From NCBI GenBank assembly GCA_964036155.1, contig OZ038422.1, positions 6,905,201 to 6,969,200 of the forward strand: 64,000 bases of DNA. The letters run 5' to 3'. Below are positions 34,832-47,200 of the stretch, in pieces. A program made the translations under genes and the position numbers. Source of the stretch: Diploscapter coronatus. Lineage: Eukaryota; Nematoda; Chromadorea; Rhabditida; Rhabditidae. Positions within the stretch are counted from its first letter, which is position 1, and the number at the start of each line of letters is the position of its first letter. The notes under the pieces were generated by a model. The model was not told the origin of the DNA and did no database searches. It saw nothing but the letters and a program-made list of their open reading frames with translations.

Positions 34832-37716
34832 ATGCATTTTATGTCTAATGATATTCAAATTTCTAGTCTAATTTATGTGTTTCTAATAAATCTAATTGTG
34901 GTACTATCTCAGGATACGGATATTGTCTTTGAACATATACTCAGGTAAATCATTTTAGTGAAGAAAAATTATTGTTTCTCTTCAAATTTATAGTTTTTCT
35001 AGTATGTGGAGGTGAGAATGCGAGAGAATTTGAGAAGATTTGATATGAGATTATGAGAGGGTGAGTTGATTTTGTATGTTTGTGAACGTTTTAGCCGGCT
35101 CACGCCTGTCAAATGAACGAGTTCGGTACACGTGTGTTTCAATTCTTACAGTTTATTTGTTATAATTACCTGTCAGGGCTAATTAGCTTTCTGTAGATTA
35201 TAATGGAGGGAGACGAAAATTGCTAACCTGGTTTGGGATTGGGAGAGGTGAATGCGAATTTTGTCTATTGGTTGATTGGTGGATGTATGCTAATTTGAAA
35301 AATTCGGGCAAGATGGACTTAGATCAATTGCGAATTATGATCTTGGGTCAATCACAGGGCCTATTTACTGCACAAAATGAAAACAGTCGAATTTTAGGAA
35401 TCTCGATAACTCAATGTCTCCCTGTGAAAATCTCTACCGTCATGTCTGTCCAAGGAATCTGCCTCGTCGTGAAACGGTTCATTCCAAAACAGCTCGATTG
35501 TTCATCGAAACTATCAAGCAGAATCATCATAATCCGAGAAGTTTACAGCAGTTTTCAATTGTGGTACTTCATTTCTCTTAGAAAAGTAGCTCTCAATCGA
35601 TCAAGTTCTAGAGAGAAGAGGCTCGCCTTGCTCATCATCAGTTCAATGTCGATGTTCTGGTGAAAGAGTTTCATCAAAGGTTTAGGTCAATATCTCTGCT
35701 AAAATTCAAAAATAGTCATTTAGATGCGAAAGAAATGTCTCGACGATAAACTTCCTCAGATTGCTGCAGAGTTTCTTCGATTCAGCACCAGACAACATGT
35801 TTCTGCCTCAACTATCATATTTGGCCCATATCCGAGATTGTCGAAGCGCTACAAGATCTCTGCAGCACATTTTATGGGCTCTCAATGTGCCGAAGGTAAA
35901 AAGCTATTAATTTCTGCTTCTAATTATGTAAGTTATTAATTAGAACATTCATATTCAGAAGATACAACTATTTAAAAAAAAAAATCTCTTATCAATTTTA
36001 TAATCATGTCATTCTTGCAATCACACTTACGCTAATGATTACCCATCAAGTTATTGAGATTGATACTTTATCATAATGACATTGTTACTGTGTCGTCTTA
36101 TTATTATTCTGATTTGTAAACGAGAACAAATGTATTTTCAATTTTTCAGATATCCCCAATCATGTCTCAATCTTCATCACATGTTGCTCTACTGATTTCC
36201 GCAACAGTAGGAAAATTGAAGCAAATTCAGTATAAAACCAATTATTTATTCGAACAAATGCGAGCTCTTCTCATTGATCGGTTGAAGGCAATTGTCTTGT
36301 TTATTATTGAGAAAATGATCTAATTTCAGAGTGATTTTCCAAATCAGGAGAAATTTATCGAAGCTGCACTTAATCGTGCTTCACTAAAATTCTATGGAGA
36401 AACCGAGCTTCGAGCTTTCAGGAAAATTTTCAATATCGGAAACAGATATTATCGTCGATGCAAATCTCAAGAGTTTGTTGAATGACTTGAGAACAGTTAT
36501 TTTTTTGGAAATTCAGGAAAGCGACGAGTCTGGAAATGCTGACTGTTTGTAATCGAATTGCCAGTCAACTGATCGAACATCTCATCGAAAACGAACCTAT
36601 CTTCCACAGCTATTTCAAGTCCTATCGCTTCTCTTCCTTCAATGCAATTTTCGATAACAACCAAATTACAATTCTTCCTCAACGCCTACTTCTGGCTGAT
36701 ACCAATCAGACTTCAATTTTTGTGAGTGTCTATAGAAATTGGAATTTGTTCGAATGATAAAAAAAATTCCATATTTTTGTTGTATTGATATTAGCCCTCA
36801 TTCATACAGTTAAAATCGAGAGTTCATTTTATCTCTTAATATCCTTGTCAGATTCAAACTTCTTTTTCGAATAACTTTCTCAGGTAAAAATTTATTTCAG
36901 CTCGGTGCATTATCAGTCCTTGGCCATGAATTAGCTCATGCAATAGTACCACATATTCTGAAGAACAATCCTGCGGCAGCATATGAAATTTCCCAAATAT
37001 TTCGAAAAACTTGCAGAGATTATCGAGAGGTAATTTGCAAATTATGAAATTACATGGACCAGATGATGGAAAGTTAGTTATACACGGTTGATAAGCTTTA
37101 TCCATTAAAAATGATGAAGATAGCGAGGTGAACAAACATGTAAAAAGACTCCAACTTAAGCCTCCAGCTTTTCTCATAGTTTAGATTAAATAAAATAAGC
37201 ATTCGAGGGTGTCTTGACGTGAATATCTGAATCCATTTCGTTCAGCTACATTGAAAAAAACGATTTCATTCATATATTTAGAGCCATTGTTCAAGTGGAT
37301 TAGCTACATCGATTGAAGATTATGCCGACTATTTGGGATTGAAACTATCATTTGAAATTGGATCGAAAATTTATGGAGATCAGTTTTATTCTCACTTTGA
37401 AGGAGGCTCAAGAATTTCGCCTGTTCAATTTATCGTCTACTCATTCGCATATTCTCACTGCACGGCAAATGTATGTCAAGTATGGCACGGATGAAGAGAC
37501 GAATGATTTTCAGGCTGAGAAAACTGATAACAAGCATTCTGCTCGATATGTTCGGGTCAATGGTGCTGCGAGAATGCAGAATGAATTCAGAGGAGCGTTT
37601 AAATGTTCAAGAAACGACAGAATGACGCTCATTAGATCGGTGAGAAAATATTTTATAACTAGTAGTTTTGATTAATAGTCAATGATAAATTTCAGGAGAA
37701 CAATTTGCTTCATTAA
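34832..37716 (+). CDS. short M13 (neprilysin-like) zinc metallopeptidase, possibly decaying
   Basis: Exons: 34832-34944, 35398-35560, 35612-35679, 35724-35895, 36150-36293, 36330-about 36476, 36517-36721, 36901-37029, 37282-37470, 37514-37639, 37696-37716; about 480 aa against 700 or more in typical neprilysins. Exon 1 gives a hydrophobic leader (LIYVFLINLIVVLSQ). Family features in order: SPCENLYRHVC, LFEQMRALLIDRLK, FNAIFDNNQITILPQ (the NA substrate-binding motif), GHELAH (HExxH zinc site), SIEDYADYLGLKL (third zinc ligand and Asp of ExxxD), and HSARYVRVNG near the C-terminus. All catalytic residues are present, so activity is possible. Odd points: no donor brings exon 36330 into phase with exon 36517, much of the N-terminal lobe is missing, and it ends ENNLLH without the usual CxxW tail. 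Intron 1 carries one arm of a long inverted repeat. Polyadenylation signal at 37750-37755. Confidence 0.72.
35250..35378 (-). repeat. right arm of long inverted repeat, in M13 intron 1
   Basis: Reverse complement of 33166-33290: GATTGGTGGATGTATGCTAA, AAAAATTCGGGCAAGATGG, GATCAATTGCGAATTATG and CCTATTTACTGCACAAAAT all match. Weaker matching extends back to about 35140 (CCTGTCAGGGCT against CCTGTTAGGGCT). The arms are about 2 kb apart and enclose the promoter and first exon of the M13 gene. No duplicated target site was found at the outer ends. Confidence 0.75.
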
Positions 37717-38759
37717 CTGGAATAGCATTTGATCAGAGTCGATCTCGAAAATAAAATTTTAAAAATTATATTTATTCAAGCTTGACATTGAGATTTAAGT
37801 GATAGAAATAAAGAGGAAGGATAAATTTAAGTAATCTCTATTCAGTATTTTTTTTTTAGATTTGTCACTTCAGAATAATTTTCATGCCTTTAATTTCAAT
37901 TTAAAAATGCTCCATGCAAGACTGCACGAAATTTATACTTACTTTTCATAAGATACACTAATTTGAAATTTTCACACTTGAAAACGTAAGATATAGGCTT
38001 TATCTCGAAGATAAAATATAAAAGATCTAGATTTAATCGTTAATATTGATTTAAAAAAGTCTTCAACTTCAAGGATGAATCATTCGAAATTGACATTACA
38101 TAATTTATTAGTCATCCAAATGCCGCTAATTTTTATCGCTCGGAGCATGTACCTTTGAAGTGACAGATTGCGCTGACAAAATGATAGAAAAGACCGTGCT
38201 TGTCTGAAATTCAAGAGATTGGATTTCTGCAAATTGGAATTAGGTATCGAATATATAAAGAATCAATTCCAAATTCGATTTTGATTCAATAGATCTAAAA
38301 TATTAGAGATCAAACTCGAATTTGAGTTTTAAAAGTTTTAAATTCAGATATGTCCTCCAAGAACCATAATTTTTCCCGTAATGATTTAATCCATTTATCT
38401 TCTGTAATAATATCATGAATATTTTTCGCATTCAATTTATGTGACCATTTTTATTTAGAATTTTTTTTTAATAATTTTCGACCCAAATATTTCTCAATTT
38501 ACAAAAAGCAGAATGACGAGAATGTGTTACATTTGCTTCACCTTTCTAATGCACTTGACCTTGGAGAGAATATGAATCAGCAAACTGCATTCAAGCTTTC
38601 TTCCTTTCACATTACCCTTCCTGGAACTTTACTCAACTTGTTCTATAATTTATGCATATTTTTAGAAATATTTTCCCAAAATTATTGCATTAAAACTGGG
38701 TAAATTTCATACTTGACACATTTTTGTATTCCAGGTTTACTTCCGGAAATTATTCAACC
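37717..38759. other. intergenic, M13 gene to small peptide gene
   Basis: Polyadenylation signal AATAAA at 37750-37755 for the M13 gene; otherwise AT-rich sequence with no recognised feature up to the TATA box at 38760. Confidence 0.5.
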
Positions 38760-38767
38760 TATAAAAG
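38760..38767 (+). promoter_or_regulatory. TATA box of the small peptide gene
   Basis: TATAAAAG, 75 nt upstream of the ATG at 38835, the same spacing as for the transthyretin-like gene. Confidence 0.55.
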
Positions 38768-38834
38768 GGAATGGAGAAGAAGCTTGAATCAGAAACTTCC
38801 TATTCTCAAAGTTTCAACTTCTTCAAAATTCAAA

Positions 38835-39376
38835 ATGCTCAAATGGATTCTCCTAGTAGCTGCTGTCGTTGCGTTGTATGCTGTTTACGTTGAAGCTGGA
38901 GGCTATTATGTAAGTCTTTCTTCTACCATACCTAGCTTGATAATTGAAGCTTTGAATTTTACACGTGACTTCACGATCCCTTTTCTCTAGTAACTATTTC
39001 AAAAAAGGAGATCGCGAAAATTTCCTATAAAATATGTGGCGAAAGATCAAAGAGAGTCGCAAGATTTATGGGCACATCCCCAATTCGAAACTTTTTATGA
39101 ATAGCCTTCGCGGTCTGCATTAACAAAATAGTTCCGAATAGGGCAGTTCCCAATAGGGGGTGTGCCGATTTATGAGTCGAGAAATCGCATATATGCAAAG
39201 GATCAAATCGCCTGATGATTTCTGATTTTCAGGAAGACTATCATCTGAAGAAATGGGTTTTGAAGGGCTATTATTACAAGCCCAAGTACATCCACATGAA
39301 GATATATTACAGCAATCCCTATGCTTACGGTCACGGCCACAAAAAAACCTATTATAAGTCGTACTATAAGTCCTGA
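38835..39376 (+). CDS. small Tyr/Lys-rich secreted peptide
   Basis: Two exons, 38835-38909 and 39233-39376, joined in phase 0 by a GT-AG intron, give 72 aa. The first 21 residues are a textbook signal peptide (MLKWILLVAAVVALYAVYVEA). The mature part, about 51 residues, has about 15 Tyr and 10 Lys, with motifs such as GYYYKPKY and KKTYYKSYYKS, no Cys and a strong net positive charge. It has a TATA box at 38760 and a polyadenylation signal at 39474-39479, so it looks like a complete compact gene. I do not recognise a family. Its composition suggests either a cationic antimicrobial-type peptide or a tyrosine-crosslinked cuticle or eggshell component; both are guesses. It differs from the YGGW/GGYG peptides of C. 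elegans in lacking Gly repeats. Confidence 0.65.
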
Positions 39377-40274
39377 TATCCTGCGACGTTCCCTTGACGG
39401 CTCGACGATTTATAAATTCGCCTGTTTTATCTGTCATGATCTGCTCAAATACGGTTATTTTGCTTTGGTTTTAAATAAATAACTTATAAAAGAAGCATTT
39501 TATTGGTCTTTTGTTACGATAAAATTAGAATTCACCATTCGAGCATGAGAAATTAGAAAAATCTCGGGAATCGTATTACTTCAAGAGTGAATGCCAGCAA
39601 AAACCAAAGTCTTAGCAAAGAGGCATAAACAGGGGTTCGCAGATCGGACTAATTTTCATATATATTGTTCAGTTTTTCACGCTGATCATCATGGTGCTAT
39701 CTGTTTTTCATAAAAATGATTGTATGCAGGGTTACGGTAGCTTAAAGTTTTGACAGATCCGACCTCGAGGAAAAATTCATAACTTCTTTATTTGTGGACA
39801 AAATCAAGTAGAGTTTTCAGCGTTGAATAGCCCATGAAAAACTCTACAAATAATGTAACCATGATGAGTTACGACGACCATCTGTTTTGGCGGGAAAATT
39901 GAAAACATCAAATTTTGAAAATGAAGATAAAGTTTTTATTCGAATTTATCAGAAGTCAGGTTTAAGAACACACGTTCAAATACATTTCGAAAACAAAAAA
40001 GTGCTGACCATCAACTAAAAATGATAAAATACGTTTTTAGAAAGAATCGATCTTGAAGTGTCGTCAGACTACCTGTACAAAATGAGACTTGAATATAAAA
40101 TTCCAACACACAAAGTGGTTGGCTTCATAATCCTTCTTTAATCACTTTATCAGATCAAAGAAATTGACTTCAACGAATTGTCTTCCAAATATTCTTTGCA
40201 TTCTCTAATGTTCTACGGCCAAATTTTCATCGTATTCCGATAAAGTAATCACACTAAATCACTAATCTTCTCCT
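39377..40274. other. convergent intergenic gap, small peptide to GT14 gene
   Basis: Contains the peptide gene polyadenylation signal (39474-39479). No further feature recognised. Confidence 0.5.
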
Positions 40275-43096
40275 TCAGGGCAAGTAAAATGAGCTCCTCA
40301 TGAGCCAGCTGGGATGCGTCAGCTCAGTCAGAGGCTTGCCTTTGAACATCTCCACGATCGGAATTTCGGAGTAACTCTTCGCGTTGAAATCCGTACTTTC
40401 ATAGCTTCTTCGTCGAATCTCCTAAACTAGTCATTTTGAAAATTATTTCGAGGTTCGTAATTTATCTCTGATTTCCTTTGTTATTCACGAAAGTGTTGTG
40501 CGCATCTCGACTATTCAAGAATACTTCCAGAGGGAAAGAATAAAAGAAAAAATAATGTCGGAGGTTCGTCATCAAGATCGACGAAGATAATTTTGTAACC
40601 TCAGCTTTTCAATGAGAATTTGATGCTAATTGAATTACCACTCTCACAGTTCCTTGATTGATTTGCAACATTGCAAATATTCAACTTGCCTTCAACAAAC
40701 ACATGAATGCTGCAGGTTCAAAGTCTAGATAGAGCTTGTGTGCGACGACCTCAGGTCTTCTCGAGACTTCGTACATGTCACGCACTCCATAGACACACGA
40801 CCAACTCGTGATTTTGCCTGCAACGATATTCAAACTCAAGCCTTTCCGATATCTCCGTACCCATGCAGGCCTTCTGCCATTCCCAGACCTGATACCGCAT
40901 GATGTAGGAAGTGCCGATAGAGTCGACTGTGTTCTCTTCTGGAGGGTCCAGTTGCATGTTCCTTCGCATCCAAATCACATCACGAGCTCGAAATGAGCCA
41001 GGCATTGGCAGCACTAAACTTTACTGCCCATGGAGTTTATTTTTTGTGGCAATTTCAGAGAGAATATTGTAATGTAATGATGACATCATTTTAGTGGCAG
41101 AAATTACAAAAGGTGTTTAAAAAGAGAATAATAAAATAGCACTTACAGCTTAATTCGTGCTAATGGAAAAATGATATTTTCACAAACAATTGAATTTAAA
41201 AAAAAAAAAAAAGAAAAAGCCTCACATGCAGGTGACCCAGCCAGTGTCGTCCAGAATGACTCGTCTGGAACCCAAGTGGAATTTAGATATCTCATTAACT
41301 CATGCACTTTTCTGCTGGTCAACATGTAATTTGCAGCTGGCCGAGGAACCGCAACAGACATACAGGATTTGTAAAGAGGAAGAGGTGCAACAACGCCCTG
41401 AAAGCTAACAATTCGAATCATGCAGAAATTTTGGACGACATTCTTCATGAAAGTCTAATTTTTATCAGAACTGTTCAAAAATCTATCTTAAACCATAGCT
41501 GGAATAAACGGCTCTTGCTACGCAGAGTCAGGTTCACATTTTTGGTAGATCTTGGTGATTTTAGAGGATTTGAAGATATAAGAAAAGTAAAACAGTGATC
41601 AATATGTGCTTTTCATTTTTTCAAGCACACTCATTTATACATTTTATTGAAAATCGTCGAGCCTTTAATTCTGCTCACTGAATTTCAAATAAAAAATTTA
41701 GGTAGAATTCTATTCCATTTCAAAAGGTCGAAATTACTCCCACCTCCATATTTCGATATCGGTCGGTGTCGAAGACGTCCACATCTGAATTGATCGATCC
41801 GTTCAGAGCCTTCATTACCCGAACCATCTCCAGATTTGTTCGCAGGGGCAAATCAACTCCAGATAAATACTGGAATAAAATAGTTTCAATATGAACAAGT
41901 CAACTCTGTACCTGGTAATATTTCCATGGATGATCGAGCCTGGCCAAATAGCTGAAGCAAGTGAAGACATTGTCGAGGATCCCCATCGTGCCCCAATTCG
42001 ATTGATTGCCGATCTTGAAATCCGTGAATTTGCGTCAAGTTATCGAGGCTTTCTCCTTACGAAGACTTTGATGTTAGGAAAACAGTCATTGATCCCCATC
42101 ATCGCATTCTTGTAGAGATTATTCGTGTTCGCATCAACCACGACGCAGTATGCATTTTGTGGGTAGTAGAAGATACTTAATTCAAGGAATACCTGAAAAG
42201 AATTGAGATCGATGTTTTTGAAATAAGAGGCAACATATGTAATTTGAAGTTGGTTTTAAAAAAATGTTGTAAATTGGAACAACATTTTTCAAACATCAAC
42301 TAACAAAACTTTCACTTCATCCTCTATTTGACTTTTTTTTATGAAGCATGAACTAACTTGGACAATATTCCTGTAGACGACAAGTCCATATGCCAATGGA
42401 AACTCTGCCTCTTCCAATGATAAAGGTTCCTTCTCGAAAAAGAAATATTTGTCAATCGTTTGGCATCTGGAATATATTTTTCAAAAACATCCTTCTTCGT
42501 TATTCTGACATATTCTTCGATTTGAATATTTCCTCTTCGATCCAGTCGTAATGAAACGCCCACTTCCGTGATTTGTCCATAGAGGGGGAATTTTCCGTTT
42601 CATTCATCACTGCATCACACGGAATTATTGCACTTTCCAAATGGTTGGCTTTAAGGCCTCTGAAAAATTTTCTTATTATTCATTTTTGGTTTTTGAATTA
42701 AAGTGAAAGTCATCTCTAATGAACTAAATTTGAAACAAGATTCGATGAAACATGAATAAGCCAGGCCTCAACCCGAGATATTGATTTTATCTTGAGGGTC
42801 AGGAGTCTTTGCTAACTGAACGATTTATTGAAACAATTGAAAGTTTCAGTGTTAACAATTGATAGCTTTTTACTAATGAAAATAAATAAAGTCATTATAC
42901 ATGTTTATCATTTAGTTCTTCTCAATCAGTATAGCCAAAGATCTTGAATATTTCAGCATCACTCCTACCTGTCATTATGCCATTGACCATATGTAATCCT
43001 CAGCGACAAATATATCGAGAAAGCGATGAAAAATATCGTTGTCTCGATAGAAATGATTTCATAAATTCGCTTAGCGTAATCATAAAGCCGTTTCAT
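40275..43096 (-). CDS. core-2/I-branching-type glycosyltransferase (GT14)
   Basis: Predicted Golgi type II enzyme that adds branching GlcNAc (or Xyl-type) residues to glycans. Minus-strand exons: 43096-42969, 42659-42510, 42466-42358, 42192-42061, 42013-41912, 41869-41744, 41397-41226, 41013-40861, 40817-40703, 40421-40275; about 440 aa. The N-terminus has a short cytoplasmic part and a signal anchor (TTIFFIAFSIYLSL). Family blocks: EPLSLEEAEFPLAYGLVVYR, FYYPQNAYCVVVDA, INDCFPNIKVF, WGTMGILDNVFTC, WKYYQYLSGVDLPLRTNLEM, VPDESFWTTLAG and SCVYGVRDMYEVSRRPEVVA. Three introns are only 43-47 nt. The last junction is unresolved: exon 9 leaves phase 2, while the final exon (ending SSFYLP) reads best in phase 0. 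A candidate trans-splice acceptor TTTCACCAG lies about 14 nt before the ATG. Confidence 0.88.
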
Positions 43097-44270
43097 AAGG
43101 CCACATATAAACTGGTGAAATATTTCTTTCGAGTAACCAACAATTCGAAAGTCTGAAAGTCAATAGCTTAAACAAACGAAATGGATCGATGATTATAATT
43201 TATAAATATGCAGTTTGCAGCCAACAAAAATAAGAATGAGCTGAAGCTGCAATATTTTATGGCGATAAGCGGTTAGAAGGAAGTTAAAAACTATTCGAAT
43301 TTAACATAAGATGGAGAATTTTTAATTGAGATAATGAAAACAAACAGGTTTTCTGGATCCTGGCTGCATAAATTTGGTTTCAGTATGCTTGATGAGCTAA
43401 GAATAATATTCTTCACTTTCAGATTACTATTTGATGGGTTGCTTCATGTTTAAAAAAATATTTGACAAAATTGTATATTTATTAGTTCGATACAAGAATA
43501 AAATTGATTGAAATTTTATAAGGAATATGAGAAGAAACGTGAATATTTGAAGCGAAGCTAAGAAAAATTGCCCTCGCCACTTTCATCTCATTCACCTTCC
43601 ACTTTCCCTGTTCATTCATAAGACCCGTCATATCGATGTATCGCATCTTTCGTGTCTCATCTGTTCCTATATTCAGGTTAATTTCACAATTTTAGTCCCA
43701 AAATAATGTCATTTTTCGAAAGGATCGAGTTTTCTTTTTATTTCTAGCTTAGCAATTATTAGTTCCTGGTTGAGACCCAGCATTCCGGATCAAAATAATA
43801 GCCTTTCGAACCTCCAAGAAAATTCTGATATGGAAAGGGCAGATAAAAACGATGCAGCTAATGCTGAAATTTCGTGATTTTCAAAGCTCTATTGACTTTG
43901 CAAAAATTGAGGGAATTTCGAAAGATTGTAGGTTAGGTAGGGATTTCAAGTGTTTAGTGAAAGAAATGATAAAATTCGGGATCCGGATACTAAATTTTGT
44001 GAGACTTCTAATTTCCTGCAGTGTGTTGGTTTCCTACTTTTCTCAGTTTAACTCCAGTCAGCCAATTGCATATCCGTCTTTGAGGTAGGCCTTCACTCCG
44101 TTGAATTGTTTCTGTGGTAATCCGAATGCAAAGAAAAAATTCCTCCACTGCTTTACTCTTTGAAAATGAGAATTTTTAACGATTTTTTTCAAATATCCTT
44201 TTGAGCCAGCTATTGAATGACAAAATATCTATTCAAGATAATAAATAATTCATTCTTTATTTAGATTAAG
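43097..44270. other. intergenic, GT14 gene promoter side to cysteine-rich gene 3' end
   Basis: No supported exon on either strand; the frame at 43852-44088 has no splice or domain support. The minus-strand polyadenylation signal AATAAA for the cysteine-rich gene lies at 44261-44256, within 10-15 nt of its stop. Confidence 0.45.
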
Positions 44271-47200
44271 TTATTTGCGTTGTACATTGGGTTCACAGTC
44301 GAGATCAAACATGAGACAATTGTTGACGTTCCTGGAGAGAACGTAGCTGCAGCCATTTCGGATGCTGGGCTTGACAATGTCCGGACAGACGTTTGCATTG
44401 CAGTAGCCTTCGATGCAATGATGATTGGCTGGACAAGTCTGGTTGAGACAAACTGAAAAATGCTATTACCATTCACATTTTCCAATAAGGTATTCATGAC
44501 ATTACTCGTACCGTTTCGCTATTTCTCTTTATTCGGACTAAAGTTTTGCGAGTTGATGAAAATACCTCAATTTTCATACACTTAGAAGGTGGTTTTAATT
44601 TCGAGTTCATGATGAGTCAACATATCTCCAATTTGGACACATTTTCAACAATCTTCCTAATTTTAAGTCCTACACTTACAATTTATTCCTCTCATTAAGC
44701 TGCACTGATAATCAGGAATGCATCGAGTATCAGTTTTGCTTGCTTGCGTGAATCCAGTATTGCATTGGCATGTCGGAATGCACGGCAGACTGAAGATAAA
44801 TTGATCATTCATTTCTAGGATATTGTGCAGAAGAAATATCTTTGCATCTCTCTTCCCGTCGTAAACGATAATTCAGTCCAATGAAGTACTATTCTTCAGA
44901 GATCATTAAACTCTTACACGCCTGCTTCTTTTTTCTCTAAGTATAAAAGTTTAATTAAACTCACTTGCATCCATCATTTGTGCATGATCTTGGACATGGA
45001 GAGCCACAAGCGACATAATGTGAGTTATCAGGGCAAACAGGACCGATTGGAGGTTGAATCGGTCGAAATTGCTCACACATTCCTAAAAAATGGAAAATTA
45101 AGGAATATTTAGATCCAAATGCTTATAATTCGCTGATGATATTCTTCCTTCTCTTTTGTTTGGGAGGCAAAGTTTTTTTTCTTTAAACCCTAATTGAGTA
45201 TTTTATGTTTCGGCACTTTTAAGCTTAGTCATATCAAATTATCCTTGATCTGAGGTCGATGAGGTCCATTTATGGTTTTATAGGCTCCTCAAATTGAATT
45301 AGAAAAAAAAACCCATACTAACCAGTATTTGTATCACACTGTGTTCCTTGTGGGCATCTCAGCTGATCGCAAGGATTGAAGGCGTCGGGATTGGGAATGT
45401 TCAGTTCGGGCAGACACTGTCCGTTGCTGCAGAAGTAGCCAGTCATGCAGACCTTGTCTCTGTCATTGCACACAGTGCCGCTGTAGACGAACTCGTTCTG
45501 CACAGGAGAGCGCGTAGAGACTGTTGATGTGTTGCAGTTTCCTGAAATATACTCTTCTTTGTATATTTGCAGAAAGCTAACATTTCTTGTGGCAAAGTAA
45601 TTTCTCATTTTAGCATTTTTAATAGTCATTCAACATCTCACAAAGATAACAGCATGTCAATCTCCGAAACATTAGAAAGAATGACTCAGTTTTAGTTTCA
45701 GAAAGATCTAACCAAACTTCAAAATGATCGTTGTGAAATATTGCGTAGCATTGTGTAATTTGCGTTGTTCTCGGTCTCTTTCTTCGCTATTAAACGCGAA
45801 ATGTAATACCGGTCAACGTTTAGCACTCCACTCACGTCTCCTATATAATCACCCTCTTCCTAACATCGTTCGACTGGTCCGGCGTTGTTGAGTTATCAGT
45901 CCGTTCGACGAAGGTAGAAATACCCGAGTCACCAAAAAAATCAAAATAGACGCGCTGCGCGTCGAAAACCTTCTGAACCGTCTGAGGTCTATCAGCGGTA
46001 TCGCCTTCTCAGCGGCACAACTCGACCGGTTACATTTTTTGCAGTTTTAAATAAAATTATATAGCTGATTCTAAGAAACTTTTAAATATTTTTTTTCTCT
46101 AAGCCTTCATTTTTGGTAAATTTTTCGAAAGAAATAAAGCTCAAAGATTCTTGCAATTTAGAAATAAATTGACTGCATTGAGAACTTTTGCGCTGCTTGT
46201 TGGCATCTCTGATTTAAGATTGAATTTGACTTTTCAATATTTTCAATACTATCAATGCCGTCATTTTCCTCTCTGGATGTCCCCAGAAAGGTAGTTTCCA
46301 AAAAGTAGCTGATCGACGCGAGTCGAAACTCGGTCGGATTCTCAAGCTAACCTTGAGTAACTGGGTAATAACCAAAGAACGCGGCCTGTTCTCCTCTTTT
46401 CTGCACACATTGTGGCGCATTTGAGCTGAGTTCCCCGATGCTATCGATCTATAGTCACAATTGAGAGAGCGCAGAGAAAAGGGTTTAGTGAAAAATTATG
46501 AGGGTGCTAGACACAAAGAAAGAAGCACCTATCGAACACTCACTTTCTCACGTATTGTGACGAAATTTTTACCTATCAACAATGAATGAAAATCGATTGA
46601 AGTAGCCATTAATAAATTTCATAAGTATTGCTAATGATCGATTACTCGAGACGAAGTAAATGATACTGACTTTTGATCCGCGGTAATTAGCGCGTTTTTG
46701 CAATCAACTTTACGACAATCCATCGATTCAATGAATGAATAGCGGTTATTTGTAAACACGCAATGCACACTTTGCATATTCGAATTTTTGCATTACTTAG
46801 TCTCAAGTTATCAGTCATGCATAATATAAAATTGAATGAATTTCAATTTCGCATTTTAAAATTTCATCTTTTGAAGAATATAGTTTCGAATTTGAGTTGG
46901 TATAGAGAATCTTCATAAAATTTTTGTGCGCAATATGGAAAGCAACTTCAAAGTTGCGCTTGATAAATATCGCTCAGAAATCGATTTTTCCCCTTCGCTC
47001 TTGATGGGAATCTACTACGAAATTATTTCCGGGCAAATATATAATTATAAATTTGTAAATGTACTTCAATGGGGTGGCTATTCTGTGGCGACCATATATT
47101 CTCTTCGTGATCACAAACTATCTATCTATGCCAAAAAATAAATACTCACCGTTCGGGCAATCCGTGTCGTTTCCAGTGAATGTGACGATTATGACTGGGA

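Noticed and set aside
33228..35300. Interpreting the 33.2 and 35.3 kb match as two coding paralogues
   Set aside because: The match is in inverted orientation and neither copy has an open frame preserved in the other, so it is a repeat, not a gene family.
45949..45963. GC hairpin as a bacterial-type terminator or contaminant sign
   Set aside because: It sits inside a nematode intron with nematode exons on both sides and lacks a U-tract; contamination is not supported.
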